From assembly GCA_965227145.1 (NCBI GenBank), contig OZ245730.1, positions 4,340,001-4,404,000 of the forward strand: a stretch of DNA of 64,000 bases. The letters are read 5' to 3'. Origin of the DNA: JACKAQ01 sp965227145. Lineage in GTDB: Bacteria > Calditrichota > Calditrichia > RBG-13-44-9 > J075. The position numbers and the translations under genes are program-made. The notes beneath the pieces are model-generated. The model did not search any database. It had not been told where the DNA came from and saw only the letters and a list, made by a program, of their open reading frames with translations. This document shows, piece after piece, positions 16,758 to 26,155 of this stretch (its first letter is position 1; each line of letters opens with the position of its first letter).

Positions 16758-17060
16758 TGTAATTCCGAGTCCTTTGCTTTTCCTGTTTTTTAATTCCAGC
16801 CATAATTACATTAGTAATTATTTCACAAATATAAATGAATCTAAAGACCAACGTTTTTCGCAGTCCGGTGTTCTCCAAAAATGTATGAAAATGCTACGGG
16901 TAAGCCAATACTTTTGCTTCTCTGTTTCCTTACTCACTGATAAGATAATACATTTAAAAAAAAAAATGCAATGTAAAAAGAAAAAAGTAACAAGAGTAGG
17001 TTAGGGGTTTCATGGCGCAGCTTTTTAACATAATCTACCCATTCGCTCATCAACCCAGTC
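16758..17060. other. AT-rich intergenic region before the propeller lipoprotein gene
   Basis: No gene is seen. The region holds an 8-4-8 palindrome at 16802-16821 and long A/T runs (16956-16985). Short frames here have no ribosome binding site and no recognisable protein. Confidence 0.6.
16802..16821. promoter_or_regulatory. Perfect 8-4-8 palindrome, possible operator
   Basis: ATAATTAC ATTA GTAATTAT is a perfect inverted repeat 45 bp upstream of the ATG at 16757. Position and symmetry suit a dimeric repressor site; no regulator is assigned. An AT-rich sequence can also form this by chance. Confidence 0.4.
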
Positions 17061-17103
17061 ACAAATAAAACGCCGGGCAGCCCACAATCAGCCACCCGGC
17101 GTA
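17061..17103 (-). terminator. Terminator closing the starch-utilisation unit
   Basis: On the minus strand the arms CGCCGGG and CCCGGCG enclose a 17-base loop and are followed by TTTTATTTG. It lies about 30 bp past the stop of the GH13 gene at 17134 and separates the starch locus from the surface-protein block. Confidence 0.75.
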
Positions 17104-17133
17104 ACACATTGTTTTGCAAAAAATTATTGCAGA

Positions 17134-20049
17134 TTACTTCATCAAAATCATTTTGCGGGATTGGATAAAATCACCCGCCTGCAGGCGATAAATATAGATG
17201 CCGCTGGCGACGCGCTCACCGAGATCGTTACTGCCGTCCCATTGCACGGCATAATTCCCGGCGGACTGTTTTTGGGAAACCAGCGTTTTCACCAGTTGCC
17301 CCAACGTGTTGTAAATTTTTAGCTTAACATCGCTAGCGGCTGGCAATTGATAACTGATAGCCGTCGTCGGATTGAAGGGATTCGGGTAATTTTGCGCCAA
17401 TGCAAATTGTAGCGGCGCAGTTCCCGGCAGCTCGTCGTCGATGCCCAGTAGCAAATCGCTGTCCGGCGGATCGAGGCGCACATCGGTGTAAATGTGGAAT
17501 TCGCCCGGCTGCAGGGAAACATTCTGGTTGGTTGCGGTCACTTCAATGCTGTCACCGCTAAAATAATCGTACCAGGTGCCGGTGTGAGCAAATTTACCAT
17601 TCACACTCAGTTGGAAAACGCCGAAATTCCCGACAATACTAACGTTCATCTCTTGGTGTGCCAACGTAATCACTTTGCCGCCGACCGGACTGGCCAAATC
17701 CTGGGTAACCGTGGTTGCCGGATCGCGGAAAACCGCATTTTCGCGACGCAATTTCAGCAACGCCTGATAAGTGCGATAGAGCCTCTTCCGGTTAATTTCC
17801 GTGTTGTATTCCCACAAAATGGGTTTTTCGCAGACCCGGCAGGGATCGTCAATGGAAATATCGTAACCCAACTCCCCAAACTGCCAGATCATTTTCGGGC
17901 CGGGAATGGTCAGAAAAAACACCGCCGCCATTTTGTTGCGATTGATGGCGGTGTTAAAATCTTTCACGCTGTAACCGCCGGAGCCGTTGCCAAACGCCAG
18001 ATTTTTGAACATCAGGCGCTCTTCATCGTGGCTCTCCATGTAGGTCACCAGATGTGCTTTGCTCCAGCCGCGCTGCCCGAAATAGCCCCACGAAAAATTC
18101 GATTTGCCGCCATCGTGATAGCCCATTGTGGCTTCGTTATAATTGAAATTCAGGTTGCCCCAAATAAGCATGCCCTGATTGTATTCCGCCAATTCCTTCT
18201 CTTCCGTGTTGGGCGCAAAATGTTCGAGAATGACAACGGCGGTACTGTCGAAATCCCAAATGACATCCGCCATGCGTTTGAGAATAGCGATTCGCGCCGG
18301 ATCATACGCGCCGCCATCGCCGGGTGTGTTGGTAAATCCTTTGGTGAAATCGAATCGATAACCGTCGATCTTGTATTCCTGCAACCAAAATAAATTCACC
18401 CGGTCGATAAAGTTTTTGGTGTGCACGCTTTCGTGATTGAAGTCGTAACCAAATGAAAATACTTGATTTGGCGACACTTCGTTGAACCACGGACTGTTGG
18501 CAGCCGGACGACCGAGCAGCTCGTTCCAATACATCCGCACCATCGGCGATTGCCCGTAGGCGTGATTGAGCACGATGTCCATCAGCACCGCAATCCCGCG
18601 CCGATGGCATTCGTCGATGAAGCTTTTCAGCGCATCGGCAGTGCCGTAATATTTGTCCGGCGCAAAGAAAAATGAAGGATTGTATCCCCAACTGGAGTTG
18701 CCCTCAAACTCGTTAAACGGCATCAGTTCGATGGCATTGATGCCCAGATTCTGCAAATAATCCAGCGTATCGATCAGCGTTTCGTAATCGTGGCGGGCGA
18801 TAAAATCGCGCAGCAACAATTCGTAAATCACCAATTCATCCTGCGGCGGACGCTGGAACGTGTCGCTGTACACCCAGTTGAATTCGGGTTGCGCCGTTTG
18901 GATCACCGAAACCGGTTCGCCGGTTTTTCCGGCGGGATAGGGTTTCAAATTCGGATACGTGACCGAGGGAATAAATGAATCGTTCCACGGATCGAGCACT
19001 TTTTCGGTGTAGGGATCGGCGACGCGAATCTTGCCGTCGATGAGATATTGGAAAGCATATTCCTGTCCCGCGACGAGGTTTTCTAACGTAACCCACCATA
19101 ACGTGCTGTCGGGCGATGGCGCGTATCGGTTCATAAAGAACGCATCGTCCACCAGCCAATCGTTGACATCGCCGATCAGATACACAAAATCTTTGTCCGG
19201 GGCAAACAGCGCCAGCGTTACGGTCGAATTATTGATATAATTGATGCCCGGTTTGGTGCCGGACGGCGGCGGCGCGTCGGTCGGTTCGGTGTTGATTTTT
19301 ACATCGAAATCCACAGTGTCGGCGGTGAGGTTTACCGCGGTGGCGATCAGCCGGAAGCTGCGAAATCCGGCCGGTTGACCGGCAGTGAAAAATTCGTAAC
19401 CGATTGAATCTGTTGAACTTTGGGCAACCAGCGAGCCATCGAGATACAGCGCCATTGTGCTCACTTCCGTGCCGCCGGCTTTGGCGGAAACCAGCACTGT
19501 ATCATCTGCGCTGGCGAACACCGGCGAACGGCGCGGATCGCCATATTGCGATGAAACGCTCGGCGAAATCAGCACTGCCGCAATGCCCGGCTCGTAAACC
19601 GGTGCATAAATATCTGCACCGCCGACTGCGCGCCCGGTTGTTCCTCCATCGCTGCTGCGGAAAACAAAAGATAAGTTCTCAATCGTCTCTGCAGGATTCG
19701 GCAAGCCGTAATAGTCGCGCGGAAAACCGATCACCAGTTGATACAAATCCGGACTGATTCGCGTCAATTTATTTGCCGGTGTATTCGCCAAATTATTGTT
19801 CGTCCCGTTCGGCCACGGCGTTTTGACGTATTTCCAGTCGGATAATCCGGTGCTCAAATTGGTGATCACGCCGGTGTGCGCATACACATCACCCGTGAAC
19901 CCTTGCAGCCCACCATCGCCTTCGGTCGCATCAAAAATCACGACAATCGAATCATTTTCCGTCGGAAATTCGGGCACAGTCACAACCACCTGCGCCGTTG
20001 CTATTGAAAAAGCTGCCAGCAAAAATAACAGCGTAACGATACGTTTCAT
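17134..20049 (-). CDS. Secreted alpha-amylase-family enzyme (GH13) with E-set domain and T9SS-type sorting domain
   Basis: 971 residues. Signal peptide (MKRIVTLLFLLAAFSIATAQ), two Ig-like regions (about 20-255), a CBM48/E-set-like domain (about 270-365: VTLALFAPDKDFVYLIGDVNDW) and a GH13 barrel (about 400-800). Conserved GH13 regions are present: DIVLNH (491-496), nucleophile Asp567 in DGYRFDF, acid/base Glu609 in VILEHF and Asp675 in ESHDEER. The C-terminus is a FlgD-like sorting domain (AQNYPNPFNPTTAI to SRKMILMK), so it is probably secreted or surface-bound and starts starch cleavage outside the cell. AAGGAG precedes the ATG. It is the last gene of the locus, 18 bp after the GH13 lipoprotein gene. 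Confidence 0.9.
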   Translation of the reverse strand: MKRIVTLLFLLAAFSIATAQVVVTVPEFPTENDSIVVIFDATEGDGGLQGFTGDVYAHTGVITNLSTGLSDWKYVKTPWPNGTNNNLANTPANKLTRISPDLYQLVIGFPRDYYGLPNPAETIENLSFVFRSSDGGTTGRAVGGADIYAPVYEPGIAAVLISPSVSSQYGDPRRSPVFASADDTVLVSAKAGGTEVSTMALYLDGSLVAQSSTDSIGYEFFTAGQPAGFRSFRLIATAVNLTADTVDFDVKINTEPTDAPPPSGTKPGINYINNSTVTLALFAPDKDFVYLIGDVNDWLVDDAFFMNRYAPSPDSTLWWVTLENLVAGQEYAFQYLIDGKIRVADPYTEKVLDPWNDSFIPSVTYPNLKPYPAGKTGEPVSVIQTAQPEFNWVYSDTFQRPPQDELVIYELLLRDFIARHDYETLIDTLDYLQNLGINAIELMPFNEFEGNSSWGYNPSFFFAPDKYYGTADALKSFIDECHRRGIAVLMDIVLNHAYGQSPMVRMYWNELLGRPAANSPWFNEVSPNQVFSFGYDFNHESVHTKNFIDRVNLFWLQEYKIDGYRFDFTKGFTNTPGDGGAYDPARIAILKRMADVIWDFDSTAVVILEHFAPNTEEKELAEYNQGMLIWGNLNFNYNEATMGYHDGGKSNFSWGYFGQRGWSKAHLVTYMESHDEERLMFKNLAFGNGSGGYSVKDFNTAINRNKMAAVFFLTIPGPKMIWQFGELGYDISIDDPCRVCEKPILWEYNTEINRKRLYRTYQALLKLRRENAVFRDPATTVTQDLASPVGGKVITLAHQEMNVSIVGNFGVFQLSVNGKFAHTGTWYDYFSGDSIEVTATNQNVSLQPGEFHIYTDVRLDPPDSDLLLGIDDELPGTAPLQFALAQNYPNPFNPTTAISYQLPAASDVKLKIYNTLGQLVKTLVSQKQSAGNYAVQWDGSNDLGERVASGIYIYRLQAGDFIQSRKMILMK

Positions 20050-20067
20050 CAGATAACTCCTTAAAAA

Positions 20068-21459
20068 TTATGGCTTTACAAAAACCCGATATTCCCACGG
20101 GTTAAGATCAAACTTATTATTTTGAACGGTGCGGACTTCCGCCGGTTTCGCAGAAAACGGTTCGCGGAAATTACCGGAAATTGCTCCGGATAACTGAACC
20201 GATTGGTGTTCACCGCTGAGATTGAAAATGCCGGTCACCGCATCCGCCCCGTTTGCGCGGGTGAACGCCAAAACTGCGGCATCGTTATCGCCGGCAATCC
20301 GGGCAAATGTTCCGCCGGCTTTGCCGTTCCACAGCGCTTTGTTTTCTAAATTCAGATTTAACAATATTTTATAGATTTCAAAAAAATGGTGTTCGCGCCA
20401 TTCGATGGGATCTTTTTCAAAAAAATCGAGGCGTTTGTCCATCCCGGATTCCTGCCCGTTATACACCAGCGGCATGTCCGGCACCAGTCCGGAAAGCACT
20501 GCGCAGGTTTCCGCGCCGTCGCCGAGCCGCTCGAAAACGGTGCCGTTCCAGGAATTTTCATCGTGATTGGTGGTGAACTGCATGCGATACGCATCGGCCG
20601 GATACGCTGCTTCATCCAAAATAATATGCTCCGCCAGATCGTTGGCGGTGTTTTCGCCCATCGCAACGCCGTTCAGCAAATGATGAAATTTCGAACCATA
20701 AGTCATATCAAACGCTTCGTGCAACGCCGCTTTTTCACCTTCGGCGAGCATGAAAACGGGTTTGATAACATCCAGCGCCGATCGCGCAGCCCGCCAGAAA
20801 TCGAGCGGCACCATCTCCGCGATATCGCAGCGGAAACCGTCGATATCGGTTTCGCGAACCCAAAATTTCAGCGCATCCAACATCGCTGCCCGCATATCGT
20901 GATTGTCATAATTCAGATCCACCACATCGTACCAATCCGCAACCGGTGGCTGCATGTTGCCGCTGCTGTCGCGGGTGAACCAGTCGGGATGTTCCGAAAC
21001 CCACGGATGATCCCACGCGGTGTGGTTGGCGACCCAATCGAGAATCACAAACATGCCCGATTCGTGCGCTGCCCGCACCATATTTTTGAAATCTGCCAAT
21101 GTGCCGAACTCGGGATTGACAGCTGTGTAATTTTTGATGGAATAATAGCTGCCCAGAGTGCCTTTGCGATTTTTTTCGCCGATGGGCTGGATGGGCATCA
21201 ACCACAAAATTTTTACACCCATTTCCTTTAATCGCGGCAGCGATTCCTGAAATGCGGCGATGGTGCCCGCATCGGAAAACTGGCGCAAATTTACCTCGTA
21301 AATCGTGGCGTTTTGGCTCCATTCCGGCGCCTGTTTTTGGATCGCGTCCATCGTCGTTACCGGCAAACGTGCGGTTTCGGAATCGGAGTGCGAACCACAG
21401 GCGGAGAAAAAGGCGAATAAAAACACCGTAGAAAATACTCCATAAATATCTATTTTCAT
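20068..21459 (-). CDS. GH13 alpha-amylase-family lipoprotein
   Basis: 463 residues from the ATG at 21459; GAGGG lies eight bases before it, while a longer frame to 21474 starts on top of that site. A lipoprotein signal (FFSAC, Cys21) places it on a membrane facing the periplasm or surface. The barrel shows DWVANH (141-146), nucleophile Asp212 in DGFRCDI, acid/base Glu240 in LAEGE and Asp300 in TNHDEN. It has no CBM48 and a short C-terminal beta domain, like maltodextrin-cutting GH13 enzymes of Bacteroidota. Exact cleavage cannot be told. It lies 29 bp after the debranching-enzyme gene, within the starch operon. Confidence 0.9.
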   Translation of the reverse strand: MKIDIYGVFSTVFLFAFFSACGSHSDSETARLPVTTMDAIQKQAPEWSQNATIYEVNLRQFSDAGTIAAFQESLPRLKEMGVKILWLMPIQPIGEKNRKGTLGSYYSIKNYTAVNPEFGTLADFKNMVRAAHESGMFVILDWVANHTAWDHPWVSEHPDWFTRDSSGNMQPPVADWYDVVDLNYDNHDMRAAMLDALKFWVRETDIDGFRCDIAEMVPLDFWRAARSALDVIKPVFMLAEGEKAALHEAFDMTYGSKFHHLLNGVAMGENTANDLAEHIILDEAAYPADAYRMQFTTNHDENSWNGTVFERLGDGAETCAVLSGLVPDMPLVYNGQESGMDKRLDFFEKDPIEWREHHFFEIYKILLNLNLENKALWNGKAGGTFARIAGDNDAAVLAFTRANGADAVTGIFNLSGEHQSVQLSGAISGNFREPFSAKPAEVRTVQNNKFDLNPWEYRVFVKP

Positions 21460-21488
21460 TTTACTTACCCTCATTCATTATTCGCGAT

Positions 21489-23921
21489 TTACGGCGCTTC
21501 CGCAACCCGTATTTTTTCCAGAAAATCCGGTGTTTTCAACGCTTCCAGATTCGGGTTGAGCCGGAATGTCTGGAATTTGAGATCGGCAGATGGCGCAGGA
21601 ATCGACGTGCCGGTTGGCGCAAATTGCACCGGATTCCCGTTTAATTCGCCACTCATTTTGAGCGGATCATCCAATTTCAGCGTTATTTTTTCAGCGCTGT
21701 GCAGGGTGAAATCCGTTGCGAAAATTGCAAATCCCGGCGACAATATCTCGATTTTCAGATTCACCGGCGATGCCAACATTGTGCCCCAAAACGTGATCGT
21801 TTGGCCATCTGCGGCGGTTTCGATTGCGATTTCGATCTGCTCATCCTGCCCGAAATTTTGCAGAAAACGAACGGAAGTCAATTTCTCCGGCAATCGCGGC
21901 GCGAAAACGATCTCCCGGCGCAGCATATTTACCCGCACACCGAGATAATCCTGATAAAAATTCCGCACAAATTCGGAAACCGACCACGCCTGCGAGTAGG
22001 TGCCGCTGAGCTGCAGCGCGCCATTTTCGGCGAGTCCGGGCAATACCAATTCGGACATCGATCCGGGCATACCGTTTTCCAAAATTTGATCCGCCAGATT
22101 TTCGGTGAGCCGAAACGCCAGATGTTGATACCCCATTTCCACCATCCCGCCAACCACAGGTCCGGCATTCCATTGCCAGCACAACCCGTTGTGATACGCC
22201 GCGTCGAAATGGTAAATCTGGTCGTGATGATACGGGTGGAAATATCGATCATTTTGCGACAGCGAGGCAACGCCATAAGGATAAGTCAGTTCGGAAACCA
22301 CCTGCCGCACAACGCCCGATTTCACATCCGAATCGATCAGATTTTCCATTTGCGGAATGGTCAGCGCGAACATCTGGTTCGGGCGAATTTGCAAATCCGG
22401 CGAATCGTCCGGGTTGATGTGGTCGAACAGCACATCGCCCTCCGGATTGCGGAAGTATTTGTTAAAACTGAGTTTAACTTGTTCTGCAAGAGCATGCCAT
22501 TCATCGGACAATTGCTTTTCGCCCAACACATCCGCGAGTGCGGCACTCACTTTCAGTTGATTAAACCAGAGCGCCTGAATATCCACCGCGCGATCGCCGC
22601 GTGGCGACCAGGCTTGATTGCCGCGAATTTTTGCGTCCATCCAGGTGTCGGCGTTGGCGTGAGTCATCAGTCCGTTTTCGTCGAGAAAATTATGTTTGGC
22701 ACCCGCAATTGCCCGTTGGATAACGGGAAAAATCTGCCGCGCAAACGTCGTATCGCCAGTGAAAAATACGTATTCGGCGATCTCGCGAATCAGCCAGGGC
22801 GTGCCGTCGGTGGTGTTGTAAATTATATCGTCCGGCGAATTTACCCGGTTGGGCACCCGCCCGAACAGCTCATTTTGGGGATCGGTAATTTGGTAATCGC
22901 TAAAGCTGCGGATGATATCTGCGGCATCGGCAAATTGCCCGGTCACCAGCGAAATCCCCGGCAGCGCAATAAAGGTGTCGCGTCCCCAACTTTGGTTGAA
23001 CCACGGCAAACCCGCCCAAATGCCTTTGCCGAATTGCTGCACAACCAGCTCGTTTCCGGCAATTTTTGCCCAATTCAGGGCTTTGTCATATTGCGGATCG
23101 TTGGTTTGGAACCAGGATTTTTGGAGCAATTTGGCAATTTCCTGCTTCCGTTTGGCAATCGATTGTTCCGGCGCTGCGCCAATGTCGCGGATTTGTTGCG
23201 CCAGTTCCGCTTTGTTTTCGCCAAATAAAAACACGATATCTGCATGCGCTGTTTTTTCCGAAACCCATTTTTGGCGAATGAAATTCGCTGGATTTAACGG
23301 CTCCGGTGCTGTTTCGGCAGCCATTGTTGCGGGCAGCCAATTGCCGTTTGCAGCGGAATAAACAGCCATCCAGCGTTTGCTGTCGAGATGTTTCGCAAAT
23401 AGAATTTGTGGAAATTCAGATGTGTCAACTGTAGCATTTTCAACAGGATAGCCCGCAAACGGATGCAATTCCCAAACGACGGGTGACGGATTGTTCAGCG
23501 AAACAATCAATCCCATTTGCCCGGAAAGCACGGTGATGGTTTCCGTTGCGCCGGATGAAAAACGGTGCTGAATTTGGTGGGGCAGCATGTGCGCATTTTC
23601 GGCAGATTTGCGGTTGAGCAACGCACCGTCCGCGCTCACCAAAACATCGCGCAGTTCGCGATTACCATCGATGTTGAATCCGCCATTGGCGTTGTAGCCA
23701 AAGGTTTGCCCTTCCCAAAATCCGCCCACGCGATCGGTAAATGCATATACCCGCGATTCGGCGTTTGGCAAATCGATGGCAAGTTGCGCAAATAGCGCAT
23801 CTGCGGTTGGCAATTTCATCGGTGTTTTCCCGCCGGAATTTGAGCAACTGAGCGCCAGCGCAATCATAAAAATTACGCCGGTGCGCAATTTTTGGGTATT
23901 TTTTGTAAACAGATGTTTCAT
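21489..23921 (-). CDS. Lipoprotein glycogen-debranching-type enzyme (amylo-alpha-1,6-glucosidase, GH133-like)
   Basis: 810 residues. Lipobox LALSC with Cys26, so exported, which is unusual because GH133-type enzymes are normally cytoplasmic. The N-terminal half is a beta-sandwich (VGGFWEGQTFGYNANGGFNIDG); the C-terminal half is an alpha/alpha barrel with PWFNQSWGRDTFIALPG, THANADTWMDAK and AAYHNGLCWQWNAGPV, all typical of the GDE_C family. It should remove alpha-1,6 branches from dextrins released by the amylases. A weak ribosome binding site precedes the ATG. It lies in the middle of the starch operon, 131 bp after GH97; that gap holds a dispersed inverted repeat. Confidence 0.85.
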   Translation of the reverse strand: MKHLFTKNTQKLRTGVIFMIALALSCSNSGGKTPMKLPTADALFAQLAIDLPNAESRVYAFTDRVGGFWEGQTFGYNANGGFNIDGNRELRDVLVSADGALLNRKSAENAHMLPHQIQHRFSSGATETITVLSGQMGLIVSLNNPSPVVWELHPFAGYPVENATVDTSEFPQILFAKHLDSKRWMAVYSAANGNWLPATMAAETAPEPLNPANFIRQKWVSEKTAHADIVFLFGENKAELAQQIRDIGAAPEQSIAKRKQEIAKLLQKSWFQTNDPQYDKALNWAKIAGNELVVQQFGKGIWAGLPWFNQSWGRDTFIALPGISLVTGQFADAADIIRSFSDYQITDPQNELFGRVPNRVNSPDDIIYNTTDGTPWLIREIAEYVFFTGDTTFARQIFPVIQRAIAGAKHNFLDENGLMTHANADTWMDAKIRGNQAWSPRGDRAVDIQALWFNQLKVSAALADVLGEKQLSDEWHALAEQVKLSFNKYFRNPEGDVLFDHINPDDSPDLQIRPNQMFALTIPQMENLIDSDVKSGVVRQVVSELTYPYGVASLSQNDRYFHPYHHDQIYHFDAAYHNGLCWQWNAGPVVGGMVEMGYQHLAFRLTENLADQILENGMPGSMSELVLPGLAENGALQLSGTYSQAWSVSEFVRNFYQDYLGVRVNMLRREIVFAPRLPEKLTSVRFLQNFGQDEQIEIAIETAADGQTITFWGTMLASPVNLKIEILSPGFAIFATDFTLHSAEKITLKLDDPLKMSGELNGNPVQFAPTGTSIPAPSADLKFQTFRLNPNLEALKTPDFLEKIRVAEAP

Positions 23922-23973
23922 TCGATTATCATTTTATTATTTGTGTAGCTCATAAAAACCTTGCTGAAAGCCG

Positions 23974-24010
23974 GGAGATTTCCTCCTTCGCGCCGAAGGC
24001 AGGAATCTCC
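23974..24010. repeat. Intergenic inverted repeat, copy 2 of a dispersed family
   Basis: GGAGATTTCCTCCTTCG and CGAAGGCAGGAATCTCC are imperfect inverted arms around GCGC. The leader CTTGCTGAAAGCCGGGAGATT matches that of the element at 5785. It sits between the GH97 and debranching-enzyme genes. A T-run follows only on the plus strand, where no gene needs a terminator. Confidence 0.6.
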
Positions 24011-24052
24011 TTTTTTCCACACCAAAGTGGAAATGCTCATTCGCCCAACAAA

Positions 24053-26113
24053 CTATTTTTTGGGCGACAAATTTTTCACATCCGCCGCCCTGGCCGGACG
24101 AAAACGGATAGCCTGACCACCGCCGGGCGCTAATCGCAGTTGCAGGGTTGTGCGACTGTCCACCAATTGTTCCACAATTTCATAATCGTACGGTTTGGTT
24201 TGCCAATCTGCTGATTTGGTATCGCGGTAAATTTCCGCAACATATTTTTTGGCAGGATCGAGAAAACTGAGATTTGCCGTCAGCAGTCGCCCGTTTTCAT
24301 CGGTGATGCTGCCGAGATACCAATCTTCACTGTTGCGATCTTTGCGAACGGTGGTGATGTAATCACCGATGCGGGCGTTCAGCACCCGGGTATATTCCCA
24401 ATCGCAGGGCACATCTTTAATAAATTGGAAAGCATCCGGTCGCGCATCGTAATTTTGCGGCAAATCCGCAGCCATTTGCAACGGGCTATAAAATACCACG
24501 TACAACGCCAACTGTTGCATCAGCGTGCCGTTGATGCGGTTGTTCGGGCGCGCCTCTTCGAACAGCAAATCGAAAATGCCTGGCGTATAATCCATCGGTC
24601 CGCTGAGCAAACGGGTAAATGGCAAAATGACCACGTGGTCGGGCGGGTTGCCGCCTTCTCCGCCCCATGCATTAAATTCCTGACCGCGCGCGCCTTCCCG
24701 GCTGAGCAAATTGGGATAGGTCCGGCGAATGCCGGTATCCTTGATCGGCTCGTGAATATTGAGCATTATCTGGTGTTTGGCAGCTTCTTCCACCGTTTTT
24801 TGATAATGGCGAACCATAAATTGACCGTGATGCCATTCTTTTTGCACGGTACCGTTTTCGTCCCGTCGCTCAATTTCTCTGCCATGTCGCACGTATCCGG
24901 TTTTTACGGCTCTAACACCCAGTTTTTGATAATACTTATATGCATCGCTCAACTGCTTTTCGTAATTCAAAATACTGCCGCCGGTTTCGTGATGACCGAT
25001 CAGCCGAACACCGTTTTTCTGCGCGTACGCGGATAATGCGTTGATATCAAAATCCGGATACGGTTGGGTAAACAAAAATTTGTCGGCATTGGCAACCCAG
25101 TCGCCGTCCCAGCCGACATTCCAGCCTTCCACCAGCACACCGCTGAAGCCGTTTTTCGCTGCGAAATCGATGTAACGCATTGTATTTGCTGTGGTTGCGC
25201 CATGTTTTTCACCGGAACCCCAACTGGATACATCGAGGTGCATTTCCCACCAGATGCCCACATATTTTCCCGGTTTGATCCACGAAATATCCGCCAGTTT
25301 GTTGGGTTCGTTCAAATTCAAAATGAGATACGAAGTGATCAACCCGCCGGGCGTGTCGACAACCTGAATGGTTCGCCACGGTGAGCGCATCGGTGCGTCG
25401 GATTTTACTTTCACGCCATCGGACCACGGCACCAAATCCGCTTCCAAAACGTTGTCGTTTTTGACTGCCAACGTCATGCTGGCGTAGTCGAACAGCGCCG
25501 CTTCGTGAAAACTGAGATACAACCCGTCAGCCGTTTCCATCGTTACCGGCGTGTGCACCGTGTCCATTTGCGAAACGGGCGTGTGGTGATACAAATATTC
25601 GTAGCGATTCCATTGATAGGCGGGAATCCACCAGGCATCGTGATCGCCGGTGAGGGCAAATTCGGTCACTTCGTCGCTGACCTCGAATGAGTTGAAATTG
25701 GGTTGATCGGGGATTTCGTAGCGAAAACCTACGCCGTCATCAAATACACGAAACTCGATGATCAGCTGTCGCGATGGCGCAGCAATTTCCTGAAGCTCAA
25801 CCCGTAAAGCGTTGTAATTATTGCGGATATCTTTTTTTTCGCCCCACGGCTGTGTCCACGTTTCGTCAAACGAAGCTTGGTTCGATGCGGCAATTTGGAA
25901 ATTTCCGGTCATTTCCGGCGCATTGCGAAATTTGAAACCGAGCCGTGACGGGCGAATCACCTCCCCGCCCAATCGTGAAATGCTGTATCGCGGTTCGCCG
26001 TTTTCCAGCGAAAAATTAACCTGCAGCACATCTCCGGGCGAGCTTACCTGATGGGCTTGCGCGAACAAAAATACGGGTAACGCAAAGAGAAAAAATGTTA
26101 GTTTTTTGAGCAT
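24053..26113 (-). CDS. GH97 family alpha-glucosidase, SusB-like
   Basis: 686 residues with a cleavable signal peptide (MLKKLTFFLFALPVFLFAQA), so periplasmic. Three GH97 parts are visible: an N-terminal beta-sandwich (about 25-280), a barrel (about 285-580, KYVGIWWEMHLD, VEGWNVGWDGDW, LIGHHETGGS) and a C-terminal beta domain. The LNIHEPIKDTGIRRTYPN block carries Glu455, aligned by motif with the catalytic-base glutamate of SusB, and the VKTGYV segment lacks the Asp nucleophile expected in retaining members. Both point to an inverting alpha-glucosidase. It would release glucose from maltodextrins. AAAAGGTG precedes the ATG. It lies 42 bp after the TrmB gene. Confidence 0.9.
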   Translation of the reverse strand: MLKKLTFFLFALPVFLFAQAHQVSSPGDVLQVNFSLENGEPRYSISRLGGEVIRPSRLGFKFRNAPEMTGNFQIAASNQASFDETWTQPWGEKKDIRNNYNALRVELQEIAAPSRQLIIEFRVFDDGVGFRYEIPDQPNFNSFEVSDEVTEFALTGDHDAWWIPAYQWNRYEYLYHHTPVSQMDTVHTPVTMETADGLYLSFHEAALFDYASMTLAVKNDNVLEADLVPWSDGVKVKSDAPMRSPWRTIQVVDTPGGLITSYLILNLNEPNKLADISWIKPGKYVGIWWEMHLDVSSWGSGEKHGATTANTMRYIDFAAKNGFSGVLVEGWNVGWDGDWVANADKFLFTQPYPDFDINALSAYAQKNGVRLIGHHETGGSILNYEKQLSDAYKYYQKLGVRAVKTGYVRHGREIERRDENGTVQKEWHHGQFMVRHYQKTVEEAAKHQIMLNIHEPIKDTGIRRTYPNLLSREGARGQEFNAWGGEGGNPPDHVVILPFTRLLSGPMDYTPGIFDLLFEEARPNNRINGTLMQQLALYVVFYSPLQMAADLPQNYDARPDAFQFIKDVPCDWEYTRVLNARIGDYITTVRKDRNSEDWYLGSITDENGRLLTANLSFLDPAKKYVAEIYRDTKSADWQTKPYDYEIVEQLVDSRTTLQLRLAPGGGQAIRFRPARAADVKNLSPKK

Positions 26114-26155
26114 GACGCACCTTTTTGGGGGGTGTTTTCAACATTAAATTGCGGA

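Noticed and set aside
21699..23228. 509-residue open frame on the plus strand
   Set aside because: Antisense shadow of the debranching-enzyme gene; basic low-complexity protein without domain features.
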